DNA of 64,000 nt from positions 186,001 to 250,000 of the forward strand of contig NZ_VUNL01000003.1 of the NCBI RefSeq assembly GCF_009697385.1, read 5' to 3'. Below the pieces are notes generated by a model that saw only the letters and a program-made list of their open reading frames with translations, was not told the DNA's origin and did not search any database. The position numbers were made by a program, and so were the translations under genes. Shown here piece by piece: positions 53,937 to 62,263 of this stretch (within the stretch, counting starts at the first letter, position 1; each line of letters starts with the position of its first letter). Source of the stretch: Wylensekiella montiformis. Its GTDB lineage: Bacteria > Bacillota > Negativicutes > Selenomonadales > Selenomonadaceae.

Positions 53937-54731
53937 TCAAAACTCAAGCAATTTGTCCAGCCCAATGGTCAGCCCGCACAGAGAGCGAACCTTCTTGGCA
54001 GCCAGCACCACTCCCGGCATAAAGGATTCCCGGTTCATAGAATCGTGCCGAATGGTCAGAGTCTGACCCAGCCCGCCAAAGATAACCTCCTGATGCGCAA
54101 CATAGCCAGGCAGGCGTACGCTATGAATGTGCATCCCTTCGTATTCTGCACCGCGTGCTCCGGCAAGTTTCTCTTTTTCTTCCGGATGCCCCTGCTTATG
54201 GGCTTTTCGTACCTCTGCAATCATAGCCGCAGTCTGTACTGCCGTTCCGGACGGAGCATCCAGCTTTCGGTCATGGTGCAACTCAATGATCTCAACATCC
54301 GGCATATATTTGGCGGCCTGCCTGGACAAGACCATCAAAAGCACCGCTCCAATGGCAAAATTCGGTGCGATAAACGCAGGTGTACCCAGCTTCTCTGCGG
54401 CTGCGCGTATTTCTTCCTTCTGTCCGTCAGAAAGCCCTGTCGTACCGACGACAGGCGACACCTTATTGCGAAGTGCGGTCATCACATTGTCGAAAACAAC
54501 ATCCGGCCGCGTGAAATCAATCATGACATCCGGATTCAAACGCTGCAGAGCCTCAGTCAGATTGGATTCCACCAAAATACCGTTTTCCGGCAGGCCGACC
54601 AGTTTTCCTGTGTCTTCACCGCCTTTAATATCCACCGCACCGACAAGCTTCAGCTCCGAATCCTCCTGTACTGCTTTTAAAACAGCCTGTCCCATGCGGC
54701 CACAGGCACCATTTACCAATACTGTAACCAA
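53937..54731 (-). CDS. dapB: 4-hydroxy-tetrahydrodipicolinate reductase
   Basis: A 264-residue enzyme: the N-terminal NAD(P) motif VLVNGACGRMGQAVLKAV, the catalytic region ELHHDRKLDAPSGTA, and a C-terminal tetramer domain. It makes tetrahydrodipicolinate on the way to DAP and lysine. The start is TTG 54731 with AGGAGG 8 bases upstream. It precedes asd, so two lysine-branch enzymes are co-transcribed. Confidence 0.94.
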   Translation of the reverse strand: MVTVLVNGACGRMGQAVLKAVQEDSELKLVGAVDIKGGEDTGKLVGLPENGILVESNLTEALQRLNPDVMIDFTRPDVVFDNVMTALRNKVSPVVGTTGLSDGQKEEIRAAAEKLGTPAFIAPNFAIGAVLLMVLSRQAAKYMPDVEIIELHHDRKLDAPSGTAVQTAAMIAEVRKAHKQGHPEEKEKLAGARGAEYEGMHIHSVRLPGYVAHQEVIFGGLGQTLTIRHDSMNRESFMPGVVLAAKKVRSLCGLTIGLDKLLEF

Positions 54732-54835
54732 ACTATGCGCCTCCTACTATTTCCCTACGCACAAAATATGTGTTCATTGTATATCATGTCCGTCATTTGT
54801 GTCAAGATGTTCTTATCAAAAAGACGATTTGTCAT

Positions 54836-56908
54836 TCAAGATTCGATGATATGAAGAAATTGTCTGCCATATTGCATACGAAGCATTTCCCGCGCTGTCC
54901 CAAGCTGCTGATTTCGGATATTCTCCATAGCAGCCTGTCTGGCCTGCAGGAGAATGTCCAGATCGTTCAGCACATCAGCAATGCGCAAATCCGGAAGTCC
55001 ATGCTGCATGGAACCAAAAAACTGGCCCGGCCCGCGCAGTTTTAAATCCTCTTCGGCAAGCTCAAATCCATCCGCTGTAGATTCCATAATGTGCAGACGG
55101 GCTTGAGAAGCCTCGGTTTTCATTTCTGAAATGAGAATACAATAAGAAGCATACGGACCACGTCCAATACGGCCGCGCAGCTGGTGAAGCTGCGCCAGCC
55201 CGAAGCGCTCTGCCTGTTCCACCACCATGATACTGGCATTGGGAACATTAACCCCGACCTCAATAACCGTCGTGGAAACCAGCAGTTTTATCCGGTTTTG
55301 GTAAAAGTCCCGCATGACAGCTTCTTTTTCTGCCGCTTTCATGCGCCCGTGAAGGAGCCCGCAGGGGATCCCCTGAAAGATTCCGCAGCGCAGCTCATCA
55401 TACACTTCTTCTGCTGAAGATATCGGCGATGCTTCGCTTTGTTCGATCCGCGGACAGACTACATAAGCCTGCCTGCCCGCCCATATCTGCTCCCGCACAT
55501 AGCGATAAATCAGCGCGCGCCGATCCGGACGGCGCAAGAAGGTTCGCACCGGCTTCCGTCCGGGCGGAAGCTCCCGGATGAGGGAAACATCCAGATCTCC
55601 ATAAACGGTCAGGGTCATCGTTCTCGGTATCGGTGTTGCGGTCATAACCAAAACATCCGGCATCCGCGATCCCCGTTTTTCCAACTCAGCCCGCTGATGA
55701 ATACCAAAACGATGTTGTTCATCCGTCACGACCAGGCCAAGCCGGGCAAATTGAACCGCATCCTGAATCAGTGCATGTGTCCCGACGACAATATCCAAAT
55801 CGTGACAAGTGATGGCGCGATATACTTCCTCACGTTTTTTCGGCGTCAGCCGTCCGGAAAGCAAACCGACCCGCATCCCCAGCGGTGCAAGTCTGGCTGC
55901 GAGCAATTCATAATGCTGGCTGGCCAGAATCTCCGTTGGCGCCATCAAAGCCCCCTGGCAGCCATTTTCCACCGTCTTAGCCAGTGCGAGCATAGCAATA
56001 ACGGTTTTCCCTGAGCCGACATCGCCCTGAATCAGACGGCGCATGGGTCTTTCCTGCTCCATATCCTGCTGAACATCCCGCCACGCTTTCTGCTGATCCT
56101 GCGTAAGCTGAAACGGCAATGTGTCGATAATCTGACGCACGAGACGGCCGTTCATCAAATGACGTATTCCTTTTTTTTCCCGCTGTGTCTGCTGGCGGAG
56201 CAATATGAGTCCGCATTGAATCAGGTAAAGTTCATCAAAGGCCAGACAGCGCCGTGCCGCCCGCAGCTCTTCCATCGTTTCAGGAAAATGAACCGCACGA
56301 AAGGCTTTGCTCCGTTCCATCAATCCCAATCGTTTTCTCATGGGCTCTGAAAGCAGATTCGGCAGAGGAATCGCCATTTGCAGCAAGCCGGACATGACCT
56401 TGCGGAAAAACTTCTGATTCAAATGTCCTGTCGTGGAATAAACCGGCTGTATTCCGCAGGAATCTGCCGGCTCTTCTTCCTCATCAAGAACATGACAGGA
56501 TTGAATCTGGTTCATGGCAAATTGTCCGCGCCCACCATACGCATAAGACGGCTTCCCGGAAAGGAATACTCTTTTACCGGGCTTCAACTGCTGTTTTAAG
56601 TACGGCTGATTAAACCAGGTAACCTGTAAAAACCCCGTTCCATCGCCGATCATCGCGGTGAGAATGTGCATATTTCGGCGGCCGCCGCGATGTTCGCTTA
56701 GGTTTAAAATGGTTCCCGCCACCACGGCTGTCTCCCCGGCCTGCAAAGAGGCGATTGGTGTCAAAACGCTCTGATCCTCATAGGTTCGCGGAAACCAGAT
56801 CAGCAGATCATAAATATTCCGAATACCCAGCCGGTTAAGCTCTGCCGCCTTTTTAGGTCCAATCCCTTTTATGTACTGGATGGAATCCTCAAGTTTCATG
56901 TCGATCAC
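54836..56908 (-). CDS. recG: ATP-dependent DNA helicase RecG
   Basis: A 690-residue SF2 helicase. An N-terminal wedge domain (IQYIKGIGPKKAAELNRLGI) with an OB fold precedes the motor: Walker A GDVGSGKTVIAMLAL, the box VTDEQHRFG, SAT-like TATPIPRTM, and QLRGRIGRGPYASYCIL. It remodels stalled forks and branched DNA. GTG 56908 or ATG 56899 could start it; neither ribosome site is strong. Confidence 0.94.
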   Translation of the reverse strand: MIDMKLEDSIQYIKGIGPKKAAELNRLGIRNIYDLLIWFPRTYEDQSVLTPIASLQAGETAVVAGTILNLSEHRGGRRNMHILTAMIGDGTGFLQVTWFNQPYLKQQLKPGKRVFLSGKPSYAYGGRGQFAMNQIQSCHVLDEEEEPADSCGIQPVYSTTGHLNQKFFRKVMSGLLQMAIPLPNLLSEPMRKRLGLMERSKAFRAVHFPETMEELRAARRCLAFDELYLIQCGLILLRQQTQREKKGIRHLMNGRLVRQIIDTLPFQLTQDQQKAWRDVQQDMEQERPMRRLIQGDVGSGKTVIAMLALAKTVENGCQGALMAPTEILASQHYELLAARLAPLGMRVGLLSGRLTPKKREEVYRAITCHDLDIVVGTHALIQDAVQFARLGLVVTDEQHRFGIHQRAELEKRGSRMPDVLVMTATPIPRTMTLTVYGDLDVSLIRELPPGRKPVRTFLRRPDRRALIYRYVREQIWAGRQAYVVCPRIEQSEASPISSAEEVYDELRCGIFQGIPCGLLHGRMKAAEKEAVMRDFYQNRIKLLVSTTVIEVGVNVPNASIMVVEQAERFGLAQLHQLRGRIGRGPYASYCILISEMKTEASQARLHIMESTADGFELAEEDLKLRGPGQFFGSMQHGLPDLRIADVLNDLDILLQARQAAMENIRNQQLGTAREMLRMQYGRQFLHIIES

Positions 56909-57059
56909 GCTCAGTTCCCATAAATTTCATCTCTTATTATAGCATAGTCCGGTTCATAATCAAACATTTGTTTCTTGTGCCTCCTTGAAAAACCTGCTCT
57001 GCTTCCGTATAATAACATTTGGTCAGGCTGCAAAACAATCGACCATGAGGAGGACGATT

Positions 57060-57932
57060 ATGATAAAACTCATTGCCACCGATATGGATGGTACCCTGCT
57101 GAATGGAAATCATCGGATTTCGAAAGAAAATCTTCAGGCACTTCAAAGCTCCCGCCAATCCAATATCCGTCTTGTTATCGCCACCGGCCGCATCATCGGC
57201 GATGTCGCCGATTTTATTGAAGGATACGGACTTGATCCTTATTATCTGACCATGAATGGAGCAGAGCTGCACGATCCTCAGCGGCAACTTCTCCACGCGT
57301 CTTATATCGATCCCGAACGGGCAAAATCCATTTATGCCATTATGCGGAAATATCCTTCTATTTACATTGAAATCTATACGGATCATGGTCATTACAGTGC
57401 GGATTCCCGCTTGCACACCTATCGCGGTCTGTTGCAGCGAATGCGCGAAGTCCGTCCCGGTGCAAACCTGTTGAGCAATGTTCTGTGGTCGCTGCGCAAC
57501 CCGCATTATCGCCACTTAAACTACTTGCATGATCTAAACATGCTATGGAACAAGAACATCCGTATTGCCAAATTCATTACATTCAGTCAGGATACGCGGC
57601 TGCTGCAGAATCTGCAAAACGAACTGGAGCAGGAAGTCTCCCATATCGCCATTTCGTCCAGCTTCCGCACCAATATTGAGATCAATGATGCAGCTGCAAC
57701 AAAAGGTCAGGCCTTAACGGACCTGACCAAACGGTTAAATATTCGTGAAGACGAAGTTCTTGTCCTCGGCGATGGCTCCAATGACCTTTCTATGTTTCAA
57801 GCCTTTCCCACGCATGCCACGGCAATGGGCAACGCCATTCCGGAGCTGAAACAAGCTGCCGCGAAGATCACGGATGACAATCTGCATCATGGTGTAGCCA
57901 ACGCGATCTATGCTATGTTAAAAAAACAGTAA
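57060..57932 (+). CDS. Cof-type HAD-IIB hydrolase
   Basis: A 290-residue HAD phosphatase: ATDMDGTLLNGNHRIS holds the nucleophile, VIATGRIIGDV motif II and LGDGSNDLSMFQAF the metal-binding motif. The large cap domain in the middle is type IIB. It probably dephosphorylates sugar phosphates or flavin precursors; the substrate is unknown. GAGGAGG precedes ATG 57060. Confidence 0.9.
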   Translation: MIKLIATDMDGTLLNGNHRISKENLQALQSSRQSNIRLVIATGRIIGDVADFIEGYGLDPYYLTMNGAELHDPQRQLLHASYIDPERAKSIYAIMRKYPSIYIEIYTDHGHYSADSRLHTYRGLLQRMREVRPGANLLSNVLWSLRNPHYRHLNYLHDLNMLWNKNIRIAKFITFSQDTRLLQNLQNELEQEVSHIAISSSFRTNIEINDAAATKGQALTDLTKRLNIREDEVLVLGDGSNDLSMFQAFPTHATAMGNAIPELKQAAAKITDDNLHHGVANAIYAMLKKQ

Positions 57933-57943
57933 GACTTTCGCGG

Positions 57944-57978
57944 CATAAAAAAGAGTACGCTATAGCGTACTCTTTTTT
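57944..57978. terminator. Bidirectional terminator
   Basis: AAAAAAGAGTACGC, TATA, GCGTACTCTTTTTT: a perfect 14-bp hairpin between the convergent HAD and YjfB-like genes. Confidence 0.9.
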
Positions 57979-58159
57979 ATGCCTGAATATCGATCCGGGT
58001 ACCAAGATTCGGATCCAAACTCTCCGTTAAGCTGTCCAGCAGCTCTGTTGAAGAATCTGCAGAGGAATTCATAGCCATCTTGAGAACAGCCACATCCAAG
58101 TTTTGTGCGGTCTGTGCCTGATGTATGCCGACAGACATTGCCGCAATCTGCATATCCAT
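57977..58159 (-). CDS. YjfB-like small protein
   Basis: A 60-residue product from ATG 58159 with GAGGGG upstream: MDMQIAAMSVGIHQAQTAQN then LDVAVLKMAMNSSAD. This pattern matches the YjfB family of short proteins, sometimes annotated as putative motility proteins. No flagellar gene is near, so the annotation gives no firm role. Confidence 0.75.
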   Translation of the reverse strand: MDMQIAAMSVGIHQAQTAQNLDVAVLKMAMNSSADSSTELLDSLTESLDPNLGTRIDIQA

Positions 58160-58258
58160 TTTCCCATCCCCTCTTTCCTTATCATCATAACACAGAAAGC
58201 GATCTGGTTTCAAACTCATTTTTCGGTTGAAATACCGGTCTGGCTCCTGCCTGCTATG

Positions 58259-59731
58259 TCAATTTTTCTTCCATAGCGAATCATTTTCCGGATGAACTGT
58301 GGCCATCGGCATGCCATTTGCGTCGGTAAAGCGAAGCGGCTCCATCGTGAGTTTTCCCTCTTTAATCCGGAATGCATCCGTATTTACGGTAAAGCCAGCC
58401 AATTCAATGGACACATCGTAAAATGCGAGATCATGATACGAATCATCAAAACGCCCGCGAAGCTGTTGAAACGGAATAAAACGATATCGTCCGGGGCCGG
58501 ATACAAAACTTCCCTGCACCTGCGTTTCATGCGCTGACCCCTTTGACGCAAGAGAAAGATCCAGCCGGACTTCGCAGGAAAGATGGCTGCCGGGCAAAGC
58601 CTGAGACGTGTGCAGGTTTTCACCATGCCCATAAAGATGATAATAACGCGTATCCAAATCATAATCACCGCTGGCTGACAGCGTACCTCCATAAACCTCT
58701 GCGTCCACATGAGTAAAGCGCAGGATCGAATTTTCATAATGTACATTGCCGTTTACATGATAAAACACCAATCCGGGAATATGCAGTTCCTGCATCTGAA
58801 CCGTCCCATCGCCGGACAAATCCGTTAAAGGTCCTTTGAGGTGTGTTTCCAAGGTCATTTTGTCGTGAACATTCATGCCAAACCCCAAGGAAGAAGGATC
58901 CACTTCGATAAAACGAATCTGCATATCACAATGGGGAACGTCATGGTTCCGAAAATTTACGGTTCCATCCATGCTGACACCATTGCCGATCATCGTTCCG
59001 CCAAATCCGCCGGTCGATACTTTGAGTTTCATCTCCCGATCCGTATTGATATCTGCATGCAAATCTACATGATCCATCAAATAATGGCGATTTCGATAAA
59101 AAACCTCCATCCGACAATTATTAAAATGAAGCTTTAACCGGATTTTTCGTCCGTCACGATGGAAGTTCTGCCATTTTCGTTCCATCTTCTTTGCCTGATG
59201 CGCCCGGCGCCATTCGCCGATCGCCTTGCGTTCAGCTTCGGATTTTCCTTCCAGGCTGACGGTATTGCGCCAATCCTTATCGTCACTGTCTTTTTCCATC
59301 TGTCGAAATTCACGGGAGTGACGAATAAAATCCACCTGCATATCCTCGGACAAGTGAACGGAAAGCTGCGCACCATTCCATGTCATTTCCTGAATCGTCG
59401 TTGCCTTAAAATTTTTTGTCAGAATATCCCACGGACGAACATGGAAGGACCCGGAGGGAACGTACAGCAATGTATTTCCCTCCGGATCCTTCCATACAAG
59501 CTGTTCAAAGGTGACCTGCCCGGTCATATCTGCCAGTAATTTTTCTACGGTAATCGTGCCGCGCAGCATATCCTGCTCTTCCATCGCCTGATTGAAAATC
59601 ATCGCTGCACCGCGGCTCAAAAATTCAAGGATGAGTATGATGCCGACAGTCAGAATGAGCAGTGCTGCCCCCAATCCCTTCCATAATCGGACATGGCTTC
59701 TCAAAAACTCACTGATGCGCTTCTGCAGCAT
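58259..59731 (-). CDS. AsmA/TamB-like envelope protein
   Basis: About 490 residues. A single N-terminal membrane helix (about residues 20-45, GLGAALLILTVGIILILEFL) is followed by a long beta-rich region with repeated short amphipathic strands, for example VHYENSILRFTHVDAEVYGG and LSASGDYDLDTRYYHLYGHG. This is the style of AsmA/TamB bridge proteins of diderm bacteria, suggesting a role in lipid or outer-membrane traffic (inference). ATG 59731 with AAGGAG upstream overlaps the SGNH gene by 23 bases, so the two are coupled. Confidence 0.65.
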   Translation of the reverse strand: MLQKRISEFLRSHVRLWKGLGAALLILTVGIILILEFLSRGAAMIFNQAMEEQDMLRGTITVEKLLADMTGQVTFEQLVWKDPEGNTLLYVPSGSFHVRPWDILTKNFKATTIQEMTWNGAQLSVHLSEDMQVDFIRHSREFRQMEKDSDDKDWRNTVSLEGKSEAERKAIGEWRRAHQAKKMERKWQNFHRDGRKIRLKLHFNNCRMEVFYRNRHYLMDHVDLHADINTDREMKLKVSTGGFGGTMIGNGVSMDGTVNFRNHDVPHCDMQIRFIEVDPSSLGFGMNVHDKMTLETHLKGPLTDLSGDGTVQMQELHIPGLVFYHVNGNVHYENSILRFTHVDAEVYGGTLSASGDYDLDTRYYHLYGHGENLHTSQALPGSHLSCEVRLDLSLASKGSAHETQVQGSFVSGPGRYRFIPFQQLRGRFDDSYHDLAFYDVSIELAGFTVNTDAFRIKEGKLTMEPLRFTDANGMPMATVHPENDSLWKKN

Positions 59732-61100
59732 ACCGTTCCATCTCCTTGTCCGCATCCTGCTTCACCTTGCCCCAGGCAGCATTTACCTTTCCGCCCATCA
59801 GGCGTTTTCCCAGTACATCCGGATGAAGACCATCCAAAGCGTAAATTTCCGGCAACACGGTATTCGGGCAGGAAAACGCAGCGGCCGTATCGATATGAAC
59901 CTGCGTGCGAATGTAAACATTGACTGCGGCAAAGCGCTGCGCCCAATCCTCCACCGTTTCCTCCTGAAATACATGCTGGATCGCCTGCGGATTAATCGCC
60001 GGAAGTGTAAGCAGAACAGGACGAATCCCATTGCTCAGGCAGCGATGCTGGATTTCCTGCAGGTTCTGAATCACCACTTCGGGATCTTCTCCGGCGCGAA
60101 GACTGTTGCTTCCGCTCATAATCAAAAGATAACGGGGATGAAAAGGAAGAACATCGCGATCAAAACGGTCCAGCGTCATCTGAATGGTATCTCCGCTCTC
60201 TGACAGATTGATCGCCGGAAAATCCAAATAGTGCAGCCAGCTGAACTCCAAATCTTCCGGTCCATAGGAATAATGCCCGCCGCCATGACTGATACTATCG
60301 CCGAGCACAGCAATTTCCCAATGATCTTCCGGTGCGGTCCGGAACCGTTTAGGATTTGACCATTTGCTGATCGCAGTCCCAGCTGCATTCATCGCCCTGA
60401 CACGCCAATAAAAATCACGATCGCTGTAACGCGGGAATGAATCATAAACTTCCGCTGGCACCGAATCCCATACAGCAATTAAACGGTTATCATCATTATC
60501 CGGACTGCCTTCAAAAAGCTGCAGTTCATAATGATCCGCTCCAGACATGGGAATCCAATGATATACCGGATACAAGAGAACGGCGCCACGTTCGTCACTG
60601 CCCAGCTGCGTTACCGGGACTGGCGCATCCATTTCCGGCCGATCCGGACTTGTCCAGAGTTCGGCGAGTTCACTGAAGGGGGTAAGCGGTGTTCCATTGA
60701 AGTCCATGGCTCTTACCCGCCAGTAAAGCGGGGCGCGGCCAAGAAAATCTGCAGCAAACTGCTTGAGCGGCGGATTATAATGATTCTGGAACACTTCCGA
60801 CGAACGAAAGACCGCGTCCTCTGCCTCCTGTGTATCGGACAGCAGCAAAGGCCGATGATCCAAAAACTCAATTTCATAATACACGGCCTCCGGATTTTTA
60901 CTCCAGGACAGCACAGGCGAATAGGAAAGCGGTTTTCTCCAGCCGGATTCCGTCAGATTCTGCGGAGCAGGTTCCGCCAGCGCCGAACCGCCCTCTTCCT
61001 TTGACAGCAGAAACAGAGTCATGCATACCACTGCGATCACCAGAACAGCAGCTCCTATCCTCTTGTTGACCGCACCATATCTGTTATCCAATGACTTCAT
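59709..61100 (-). CDS. SGNH/GDSL hydrolase with FN3-like domains
   Basis: A 463-residue exported protein. One N-terminal hydrophobic segment (residues 15-33) acts as signal anchor. Two fibronectin type III-like modules follow, each ending in YWRVRAMD/N-type strands. The C-terminal SGNH domain has the GDS nucleophile block IAVLGDSISHGGG, MSGSNSL (Asn block) and a DGLHPD catalytic Asp-His block. It may deacylate an envelope polysaccharide. Its stop lies within the start of the AsmA-like gene. Confidence 0.82.
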   Translation of the reverse strand: MKSLDNRYGAVNKRIGAAVLVIAVVCMTLFLLSKEEGGSALAEPAPQNLTESGWRKPLSYSPVLSWSKNPEAVYYEIEFLDHRPLLLSDTQEAEDAVFRSSEVFQNHYNPPLKQFAADFLGRAPLYWRVRAMDFNGTPLTPFSELAELWTSPDRPEMDAPVPVTQLGSDERGAVLLYPVYHWIPMSGADHYELQLFEGSPDNDDNRLIAVWDSVPAEVYDSFPRYSDRDFYWRVRAMNAAGTAISKWSNPKRFRTAPEDHWEIAVLGDSISHGGGHYSYGPEDLEFSWLHYLDFPAINLSESGDTIQMTLDRFDRDVLPFHPRYLLIMSGSNSLRAGEDPEVVIQNLQEIQHRCLSNGIRPVLLTLPAINPQAIQHVFQEETVEDWAQRFAAVNVYIRTQVHIDTAAAFSCPNTVLPEIYALDGLHPDVLGKRLMGGKVNAAWGKVKQDADKEMERYAAEAHQ

Positions 61101-61135
61101 TCCTTTCCTGAAGATGGCGAAACACCTATTGTATT

Positions 61136-61185
61136 ATTATATCTCAGAATCTTCCATTTCGCATCCCGGCAATTTTGTATATAAT
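61136..61185. promoter_or_regulatory. Divergent promoters of the SGNH and recombinase genes
   Basis: In the 123-base divergent gap, TATAAT occurs on the minus strand (complement of 61136-61141) and on the plus strand (61180-61185). Their -35 elements are weak. Confidence 0.45.
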
Positions 61186-61223
61186 AAGGATGAAGCTATC
61201 GCATAGAAAGGCAGGGAATACAC

Positions 61224-62210
61224 ATGAAACCCAATAAGAGCTTCCTGTTAGCAAAGAATCAGCATATCGAAGCCAATCGCCGCCTGTCCGCAAAGGCAAA
61301 ACGCCGTTTGGAAAAATCCAAAGCGGAAAATACAATAAAAGCTTATGCCGCCGATTGGAACGATTTCTCTGATTGGTGTCAGGATCATCATCAATGCGAG
61401 CTTCCAGCCACGCCGGAAACCATCGTCAATTATATGAACGATCTTGCTGATGATGCCCGTGCCAATACCGTATCGCGGCGAGTCACTGCCATATCGGAAA
61501 ATCATATTGCGGCAGGGTACAGCGGAAGCAAAAATCCGGCAAAAGACGGAATGGTCCGAACGGCCATGTCTGCCATCCGCAGAGAAAAGGGAACCTTTCA
61601 ACAGGGAAAAGCGCCGATTCTCATCGAAACACTTTATTTACTGGCAGACTGTTTCAAGACAGATGACCTGACCGCTTTGCGCGACAGAGCCTTGCTTTTT
61701 GTCGGGTTTGCCGGGGCCTTTCGTCGTTCCGAACTCGTGCGTATCCAATACGAGGAACTGACCTTTACTCCGCAGGGCCTGATGATTTTTGTTCCCCAAT
61801 CCAAAGGCGATCAGCTGGGACGCGGTGCAACCATTGCGATTCCTTATGCACCGGATCCGCAGATCTGCGCAGTCCGTGCGCTTCAATCCTGGCTGACCGC
61901 TTCCGGCATCAAAAGCGGGCCGATCTTCCGGCCGTTTACACGATCGCATCAGCTTCGGCCGATGCATCTCTCAGATAAATCCGTTGCCCTTATCGTCAAG
62001 AAATATGTGCGAATGGCCGGGCTGGATGCCAGGCAGTTCGCCGGACACAGTCTCCGCCGCGGCTTTGCGACCAGCGCTGCGCAGCACGATGTCGATGCGC
62101 TTTCCATCATGCGTCAGACCCGTCACAAATCCGAAAAAATGGTTCACCGTTATATTGAACAGGGAAATCTTTTCAAGGAAAATCCGCTGAACCGCATGTT
62201 TCATCCATAA
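61224..62210 (+). CDS. Solitary tyrosine recombinase (phage-integrase family)
   Basis: A 328-residue recombinase. Residues 30-135 are a SAM-like core-binding domain (NTIKAYAADWNDFSDWC), and the catalytic domain carries R in GAFRRSELV, K in PQSKGDQ, HSLRRG (H-x-x-R), the next H-type position in RHKSEKM, and the nucleophile Tyr in VHRYIEQG. AAAGGCAGGGA precedes the ATG. No phage, excisionase or att repeat is nearby, so it is either a domesticated recombinase or the survivor of a lost element. It is not XerC/D by context. Confidence 0.88.
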   Translation: MKPNKSFLLAKNQHIEANRRLSAKAKRRLEKSKAENTIKAYAADWNDFSDWCQDHHQCELPATPETIVNYMNDLADDARANTVSRRVTAISENHIAAGYSGSKNPAKDGMVRTAMSAIRREKGTFQQGKAPILIETLYLLADCFKTDDLTALRDRALLFVGFAGAFRRSELVRIQYEELTFTPQGLMIFVPQSKGDQLGRGATIAIPYAPDPQICAVRALQSWLTASGIKSGPIFRPFTRSHQLRPMHLSDKSVALIVKKYVRMAGLDARQFAGHSLRRGFATSAAQHDVDALSIMRQTRHKSEKMVHRYIEQGNLFKENPLNRMFHP

Positions 62211-62248
62211 AAAAAGCCGGAACCCGCCATGGTGTTCCGGCTTTTTTT
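62208..62248. terminator. Bidirectional terminator
   Basis: AAAAAAGCCGGAAC and GTTCCGGCTTTTTT form a strong stem between the convergent recombinase and pnp genes. Confidence 0.85.
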
Positions 62249-62263
62249 ATGCGATCCTATAGA

